26,266 bases of DNA from Chromera velia (Eukaryota; Sar; Chromeraceae): the NCBI GenBank assembly GCA_018398765.1, contig JAHBMJ010005966.1, positions 33,445-59,710 of the forward strand, given 5' to 3'. Position 1 is the first letter of the stretch, and the number at the start of each line of letters is the position of its first letter. A program made the translations under genes and the position numbers. Of this stretch, positions 20,100 through 26,266 are shown one piece after another. The notes under the pieces were generated by a model that was given only the letters and a program-made list of their open reading frames with translations, was not told the origin of the DNA and did not search any database.

Positions 20100-21121
20100 T
20101 CAGCCGTGAGGGAGTCCCTCCAGGATTTTCGAAAGCGCGTCTCCAAGGTCTGCATCTAGCTCTCCATTTAGAGGAGGGAAAGAATGCAAACCAAATCCGT
20201 CTACGTCGTTCTTGTTTCCTCCTTCTGACCCGGACAGAACGCCTTTCGAATTCTCCGAAAAACCCCCGCTTCCCGGAGGGACATAAAACCCGTTAAGTGT
20301 GTCAGCCGCTTTTGCTATCGGGGTCTTTTCGGGCAAAGTCCAAAAAGGGGCTCTCTCATTAGCTATCTGGGGCTGCTTTCCATACACGAGAAACTCCTGG
20401 AACAACTTCGTATCTTCCAAGAGCTTCTCTGTGGGTCCCCTTGGCCCCCCATCCCCCCCTTTCACTTTCACAGGTAATGGAGGTGTCTGCCCTATCGCAA
20501 TCTCCCCAAGCAAAGCAGGGTCGACGCCTTCGAGGAAAAAGAACTGGCCGGTCTGTCCGTCCCCTCTCTGAGGTGAAAACGGAGCGTCGTCCTCCGGCAC
20601 TTTTCGGATTGGCGTCTCCACCACCTCCTCAAAGCTCTGTCCGCTGTTTTCGGTGTCTCGCGAGGGCTCTGCCTCCACCCATTTGAAGTCCACCTGCAGA
20701 CAGAGACATCAAAGAATCAACATGCAGACTGAACCTTGATTCATAATGTCTATGTAGACATATTACAACTGCAGAGAGGAAGCCTTAGGCCACTTCATGA
20801 CCATCTGGTATTCGTGACAATCCGGCGTGACGCTGTCCAGCGACCGAAACCGAGCTGCCGGACAACATTTTCAGCGGATAAAGGCCAAAGAATGAAGTTG
20901 CGATTCGGCAATACCCACCTGCAGAGATCCGGACCCAAAAAGCTGCAGACTCCGCGGCTCCGACCCCAACGCTTCCCCTGCGTCTGTGCGCCAGGCCACC
21001 CGACCACGCGCAACCCCCTCCTTGGGCGTCAGATAGGTGTTGGCAGGCAGTCCCACCTGCAAGGAAGGGGGGAGGAGGGGACAGGGGAGCTCTCTCTCTC
21101 TCTCTCTCCCTCGCTCTCTGT

Positions 21122-21162
<41 letters not shown>

Positions 21163-21202
21163 TGTGTGTGTGTATGTGTTTTCCTCTCTCTTTCTCTCCC
21201 TG

Positions 21203-21240
<38 letters not shown>

Positions 21241-22959
21241 GTATAGATGCATACATAGAAAAACAGAGGGAGAGACGGATACATACTGACACAGACAAAC
21301 AGAGGAACAGACAGACCCACCTGTGCAAGATGCCGAACCACGCCTTCTGAATCGATCAGCGCCACACCCGAAATATCTCCAGAAACCCCTGGAAGGTCAA
21401 AACTCGTCACACCAAGCCCGCTTCCCCCAGGCGCTGCAGGGATGGTCCCGGAAAGCGACAAAGACTCCAGAAGGCTTCCATTGGGTTTCCATCCTGCATT
21501 CTGATCGAAGGAGAAAATCTCAATCGTCCACCCTTGCAGATTTGTGCCTGCAGGACCTGCCACCTCGACCCAGTCAGGCAGCAGAAGTTCATTGAAGAAA
21601 ACTGAGGGAAGCACTTCCTCCAGAGGGCACACGACAATTGCATCGTCGTCTCGGGCCTCTATGCGGGCGTCCGGGTCTCCCTCCTCGAGACGCTTCACCT
21701 GCACAGACAGGGCCAGAGACAAGGCTAAACCGGGAAAAGGACGCAAAGTACTGCAGTGAAACAGCACATACGCATGTTTCAGTAGATGGGCAGGAGATTT
21801 TTTCATCAGTCTGTCTCCTGGCTTCAGACAGACTTTGTGATGGATAGACCCTTCTCTCGCACACAGGATTTTTCTGTGACTGCCATCTCTCCTGAGAGAG
21901 AGCACGTGGAGGGCCCGACAGACCTTCTCTGCGATTTCCGTTCCGAGTCCTGCGCATAGATCCTCTCCAGCATCGAGAGACTGGGGGAAGTGCATGCCTC
22001 CAATCACCCTACTGATCTTGCACTCTTCGGTTACTTCAGAGAATTTCTTGTACCTGTGTCAGCACGTTGTCACGGAATAGCAGCAATTCGAAGGTATTCA
22101 CAGGAAAGAAGAAAATATAATGCAGGGAGCGACTTGAGGCTTCTTCCCGTTTGCTCTGAGGGAATGCAGTGGAAAAAAGGAAGGAAAACAAAAGGCAGCT
22201 TTGACTGGGCTTGGGTGAGTGAGTGAGATGGATGTGCGGTGGAAGGTGCTTAATTCCATGTTTTGAACGACCGGCCGAAACCTTCCTCTCTTCTTTGGTC
22301 CAACCTTCCTTCTCTCCTTCCCTTCTTCCCTGCTTCATTCCTTCCTTTCTTTCTTTCTTGCTTCCTTGCTTACAAACAACCTGACTGACTGAGACTTGCT
22401 GACCAGTTGAGTTCCTGACTTATTGATTGATTAAATGTCACGGAGACAGACTGACTGAAAGAGCAATTCTTTTTCTGGTCGAAGTCTGGGTGACACCCTG
22501 GACCCCCCCTTTTGTATTTGGAGATCGACAGCCCCTGGGGGATCCACCACGTCTCCCTTCTTGTTGAAAGCCTGCATCACTTCCTCAAACACACGGCACA
22601 GACAGGCGGACCCAGACGGGTGCTCTGCATGCGGCATCGTGCGAATGACGGGTTTCCAGTCTGACACACTGATTTCACGGCTCCCCAGCACAAACGGTCC
22701 TGCGTATGTGACCGCCTTTTTTCCTGTTCCGCCCAGCACCTTCGAGACAGTGGGGGGTCGGATCACAGACTGCCTCAGTTTCTCCCTCCAGGTGACCACC
22801 ACCCCGTTGTTTAAGGAAGCCCCGAGGACAACGAAGAGACGCCAAAACTCCCAGTCTGTGCACTTGTTGCGGGAACACCATTTGGCTGCCTGCAAAAATT
22901 TAAAGTCCAGGCAAACACAAGTCACTACTCCATTTTCGTCTGCATCTTGAGGGAATTCG

Positions 22960-23029
<70 letters not shown>

Positions 23030-23175
23030 TTTCTTTCCCTCCTTTTCTTCATGAACAGAACGGACAGACAGACAGACCATATCGCCTTTTCTTTCCCATT
23101 TTCTCTTTCTTCAGTCTCATCTGTTTTTTTCTTTCTTCTTTTGGCAGACAGACAGACAGACAGACAGAAAGACAG

Positions 23176-23218
<43 letters not shown>

Positions 23219-24630
23219 CACACACACACACACTCACAGATATCTACAGAAGGAGAAGAGGGGCAGTGTGAGAGAGATTGACCTGGAAAGCCAGTGAATC
23301 AGCTTTGTTGTCATAAATCTCCACAGACAGAAACGCGCGGTCGTCATCAGCCGCCTTCCGTGTCTCTTCAAGTACAAAACTGCATCACATTTTCATGCAC
23401 ATAAAGAAAGAAGGCATCGTTCAATTCATGCGCTCGTAGATGCCAGAAAGCGCAAAACGTCTGAACTCACCCATCTCGAAGAATCATATGTGACTACGCT
23501 GATTCGTCACAGCTTTCAAATGGCCTGAATGCGTGTCTAAAAATCTTCAGATGGTCAAAATGAAAAACAAAAGATAATTTGTCTCACTGCATCCAGGGAG
23601 AAACAAACAAGGGATTCACAGTCTAGCTAACTTAAGTTCTGTTCTGATTTTCTTCAGGAAAATGCAAAACCCGTGCAGAGGATGAAACTCACTCAAGCTC
23701 GGCATCATAATCGTAAGCTGGCGCCGCAGTCTTTCTGCTCTTCAAAAATGCGCATTTTTCCGTTTGCCTCCTTCCCGACACTCGCCCCGTCACTCCTGCG
23801 TATGCCGTGACATGGTCTGCCTGTTTGAAGAATCCATCCCCATCAGATTCTCTCAAAGGAGCCCAGTGGGAGTTAGTCGGCGTCGCTCCATCTTCGCTGT
23901 TGCGGGGGCGATAGGCGCGCCACTGATTTCCGTTTCGGTCCGTGTAGTTGAAATCACTGTATGGCTGTCTGTTGTACTCGCTGGTCAAAATCCCCAACGC
24001 ATTGAAACCGTCAGTCCGATCGAAAAATGCAATTGATTCGTCCCCCTTGCATCTTGCGATGGTCCACGGTGCAAGTTTGTCTTCTTTGCATTTCTCTGGG
24101 TTGAATTTCGGATCGATTGTCAGCGTCCAGGCGTTCTTCAAAGGCAAACCAATCGACACGTCAAACCCTGTCGTCAGGGTTCCGAAAATCTCCTTCTGGG
24201 GATAAATGTTCGAACCCACCCACGCTAGGGTCAGAGTGGCAGTTACACGCTGGTATAGATCCAGCGTGTATTTATCCAATTTGTCAATACAGAAACGTTC
24301 ATCCTCTCCAAATATGTTCAGCGCCTTGTTCTGAAAAGGAGAGAGGGCGTTGTACATAGCCGCGTTCTTCACTACCTCTGTACGATATTGCAGAGGAGTC
24401 TCGAGGCTTTTGATTCCCAATGCGATCCAGGGAGTGAGCCATCCCGACCCCCAGACAGGAGCGGCGGGACCGTAGAACAGAACGTGGACGGCTGCGGGGT
24501 CAATGACAGGAGTGCCGTCGTTGACTCCATACAACTCTTTGCATGGTTTCCGGTGATCTGCAGTGATAAGAACACTGAAAAACAGAAAACCAAGACAAAA
24601 GAACGCCTGGGTCGCACGTATGCCATTCAT
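20100..24630 (-). CDS. Secreted PAP2/vanadium-haloperoxidase-like protein with lamin-tail domain, seven exons
   Basis: Exons: 24630-23693, 23379-23283, 22889-22456, 22053-21924, 21698-21321, 21056-20919 and 20693-20100, giving 902 residues with every phase matching (2, 0, 2, 0, 0, 0). A signal peptide opens the protein (MNGIRATQAFFCLGFLFF). The enzyme domain spans about residues 30-535 and follows the PAP2 superfamily signature: K382-x6-R389-P390, then PSGS at 436-439, then S504-R505-x5-H511 in SRVIGGMHF. In vanadium haloperoxidases these residues bind vanadate, and the PSGH His assists peroxide chemistry; here that position is Ser439. Residues about 565-711 match the lamin-tail (LTD) fold (FFNELLLPDWVEVAGPAGTN...LQGW, and ending SLQLFGSGSLQVDFKW). 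The last 190 residues form a Pro/Gly/Glu-rich tail with no known domain. An extracellular or vacuolar site is likely. Haloperoxidase versus phosphatase activity, or none, cannot be decided from sequence. Confidence 0.82.
21084..21237. repeat. (CT)n, (TG)n and (CA)n arrays
   Basis: A CT run (about 21090-21118), a TG run (about 21119-21178) and a CA run (about 21205-21237) follow one another inside intron 5 of the haloperoxidase-like gene. Read on the minus strand they keep the intron free of stop codons in the gene's frame. Confidence 0.95.
22960..23029. repeat. (GACA)n array, proximal
   Basis: About 17 tandem GACA units in intron 2 of the haloperoxidase-like gene (CTGT repeats on the coding strand). 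Confidence 0.95.
23144..23234. repeat. (GACA)n array, distal, ending in (CA)n
   Basis: About 18 tandem GACA units with a few substitutions, passing into a short CA run. It is separated from the proximal array by about 115 bases and lies in the same intron. Confidence 0.95.
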
Positions 24631-25236
24631 TCTTTGAGGAAACACCTGTTCTGTCTGTCACCAAGCCCTCTTTTATGAACTAAGAGATAACTTTGCAAGT
24701 TAGCGCCTCCTGAGGCGTCTTGATTCCACTGGAAAGGTGTCAAAGAGGAGCCTGACTACGTGAGTCAGCACAGGGTCGCGCGGAACCGGGCCGAGGCTGT
24801 AAAGAAAGGACGCTCATTGTTCGTATGAGTGCACGGTTGCTGTTGGAAAGCCAATATGCGCGATAGCTGCCGAGTGCAACAGTAAATAGTTCATTTGTGT
24901 AATAGTAGCGCAGACTTGACTAACACTTGTTGGCCTTGCGACGGAGAAACGTGGTGGAACGGGGCAGAATCATGCAGAACCTTGAGAGGATTGAATGCCC
25001 AGAGGCTGAAAACACATTCACAGCTTGCAATACAGGGACGCTCTGTCAGTTTGCATGCGTCGTACATGTACGTAGGACGCAGCACGGTAGGAGTTAGTGA
25101 GGGGATACGTACGCAGGATTTGCAACACGTGCGCAACATGCAAAGCAACACATCACTGAAAGCGTGTGGTGTACGCGAGTTCGTGAAATAGCAGTTTTGC
25201 TCAAAAACTCGAGTTTTGGCTCCATAGTGAGTGCAG

Positions 25237-25290
25237 TTTTTCGAGTTTCTCTCTCAAAACTCTCTCAAAATTCAAAAATAACTCGAAAAA
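25237..25290. repeat. 11-bp inverted repeat in CTCAAAA-rich DNA
   Basis: TTTTTCGAGTT (25237-25247) pairs perfectly with AACTCGAAAAA (25280-25290). A second near-palindrome, CAAAAACTCGAGTTTTGG, lies just upstream at 25202-25219. The loop repeats TCTCTCAAAA twice. Confidence 0.7.
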
Positions 25291-25358
25291 TTCTCTGACG
25301 AGTGAGTTCATCGATGGAAACGCACCCCATAAGGGAACTCCCTGTCTCACCCCCGGCA

Positions 25359-25390
25359 ACCTCCCCGCGATAACAGCCTCGCGGGGAGGT
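25359..25390. other. Perfect 12-bp GC-rich hairpin with 8-nt loop
   Basis: ACCTCCCCGCGA (25359-25370) pairs base for base with TCGCGGGGAGGT (25379-25390) around the loop TAACAGCC. A run of 10 or more A lies 50 bases downstream (25440-25450), followed by another CGACCTCCCC (25452-25461). No role is assigned; a structured RNA or mobile-element end is possible. Confidence 0.6.
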
Positions 25391-25662
25391 CTAGGTGCCA
25401 AGCTCCAGACACCCCGTCTATACTACGCAATTTTCTTTCAAAAAAAAAAATCGACCTCCCCAAAAGTCCTTCTCGGTCGCTGAAAGTGGTATCATTCGAT
25501 TGCCCTCTTTAAGGTAAGATGTTCTTAGGTTGACTCTGCAAGAAAGTGAGGTTCTGCCCAACCTCTGAAACCGACTTCCAAAAAGAATCAGAACGGTACA
25601 TCTCGTTTGAAAAGAGGCCCAGAAATGGGTAAGAACGGAGACGGCCACTCACCCTCACACAG

Positions 25663-25966
25663 AGTGGGCCGTCTCCTTTTGAGCTGTCTGCCCTTCTCAG
25701 TCCGATTGATCCTAGAATACACTCTGGGAGCACTGAGAGGGGCCAGACAGACGGACTTAGGCAGTGTGGCCAAGGGAATCCACCGTTGCTGCTTTGCGCC
25801 CTCCCAAACGGCTGCTCAGACAGTGCACGTCTGGCGGTCAGGGCTGGAGACGATAAACGGATTCCTCTTCCACCTCCTGGACTCAACATCGCAGAGCTGG
25901 ATCACGGCACCGGTCGCCGCTGTCTTGGCTCACCTCTCACCCTTTTCTGAAGGCGCCACGGTAGAG
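25663..25966 (+). CDS. Partial gene of unknown function (one exon)
   Basis: A pyrimidine-rich acceptor (CACCCTCACACAG, ending at 25662) leads into a frame in phase 2 that stays open through GRLLLSCLPFSVRLILEYTL, LGSVAKGIHRCCFAPSQT and WITAPVAAVLAHLSPFSEG to a GTGAGA donor at 25967 after ATVE. This gives about 101 residues, hydrophobic and helical with mixed charges, and no recognised domain. An in-frame ATG at 25625 could instead make this a first exon. The frame remains open to 26074, but its last residues are translated AT-rich DNA. The rest of the gene would lie beyond the window. Confidence 0.4.
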
Positions 25967-26266
25967 GTGAGAGACCCTTGGACAGCAGGGAAGTCGCTAT
26001 GCTCGAAATCGGATTCGTATGCTGACAGCAGATTCGATTACATGATGTACATATTGTTTATGCTAATATATTAAAGTAAAATTAACTTAAAAGCTATAAA
26101 TTTACGTATTTGCAAATACAAGTTGTCGTAAAACTTGCCTTCAATAGTATTATTTTTTAAAAATATGTACAAATCTAGCAATATGCTAGGCAATGTGTTT
26201 ATAATCAATCAACCAATCAATCAATCAATAAAAAAATTAAAAACAATTTAAAAAAGATATTTTTTA
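25967..26266. other. AT-rich tail of the window with a CAAT microsatellite
   Basis: After about 26040 the sequence becomes strongly AT-rich, like the blocks at 3950-5700 and 18640-19790. A (CAAT)n run lies at about 26205-26230. No coding frame. Confidence 0.5.

Larger units (their letters stand above)
24631..25662. other. Intergenic region between divergent genes
   Basis: It lies between the start of the minus-strand haloperoxidase-like gene and the plus-strand exon at 25663. It contains a small inverted repeat CGCCTC/GAGGCG near 24703-24716, a CTCAAAA-rich segment (25200-25305) with an 11-bp inverted repeat, and a strong hairpin (25359-25390). Frames on both strands are open in places, but none looks like a gene. 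Confidence 0.4.

Noticed and set aside
20871-22007. An uninterrupted 378-residue minus-strand gene
   Set aside because: It contains two stop-free introns with (CA)n/(TG)n-derived repeats. The splice signals and the LTD fold support removing both.
25060-25150. tRNA-like stretch (GTTGCAAATCC on the minus strand)
   Set aside because: It deviates from the B-box at two key positions and no cloverleaf can be drawn.

Overview
The window is eukaryotic nuclear DNA from a lineage with long, repeat-filled introns. Four genes can be reconstructed across GT-AG introns with matching phases: two on the plus strand and two on the minus strand. Partial genes lie at both edges. The texture is short exons, dense di- and tetranucleotide arrays, many GCATGC/TGCATGCA palindromes, AT-rich repeat blocks and one assembly gap. 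This fits a chromerid alga (Chromera velia-like) or another alveolate or algal protist. That assignment is inferred from style only; no marker gene in the window proves it.

Layout. 1-1030: the end of an unidentified plus-strand gene and a possible downstream exon. 1549-3561 (+): a three-exon gene for a secreted, cysteine-rich protein of about 385 residues with no recognised family. 3562-6134: no gene; mostly an AT-rich block with a (GA)n array and a compact GC-rich hairpin cluster. 6135-6407 (-): a short secretory ORF or orphan first exon. 6857-8821 (-): a two-exon gene joining an N-terminal GAF domain to a C-terminal 2OG-Fe(II) dioxygenase domain of the isoleucine-hydroxylase type. 9163-10894: two direct repeats of about 280 bp with TG...CA ends around a 1.16-kb non-coding interior, like a small non-autonomous LTR element.

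11222-17808 (+): a six-exon gene spread over 6.6 kb, including exons of only 35 and 46 nt, for a 307-residue protein with one hydrophobic segment and a Glu-rich stretch. Its introns hold a (TGAC)n array that abuts a splice acceptor, a 12-copy 43-bp minisatellite, and the 329-base gap. 18600-20099: a second AT-rich block that shares an inverted boundary sequence with the first. 20100-24630 (-): a seven-exon gene for a 902-residue secreted protein with a PAP2/vanadium-haloperoxidase-like domain, a lamin-tail domain (LTD) and a 190-residue tail. 24631-25662: intergenic, with a perfect 12-bp hairpin. 25663-25966 (+): a partial unknown exon, followed by AT-rich sequence to the window end.

The genes do not form a pathway, and nothing indicates co-regulation. 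The most noteworthy content is two unusual multidomain proteins: the LTD-fused haloperoxidase-like protein, whose PSGH histidine reads as serine, and the GAF-linked 2OG dioxygenase. The repeat architecture of the introns is also notable. All exon joins were derived by hand from splice consensus, phase and protein continuity, and no transcript data were available.
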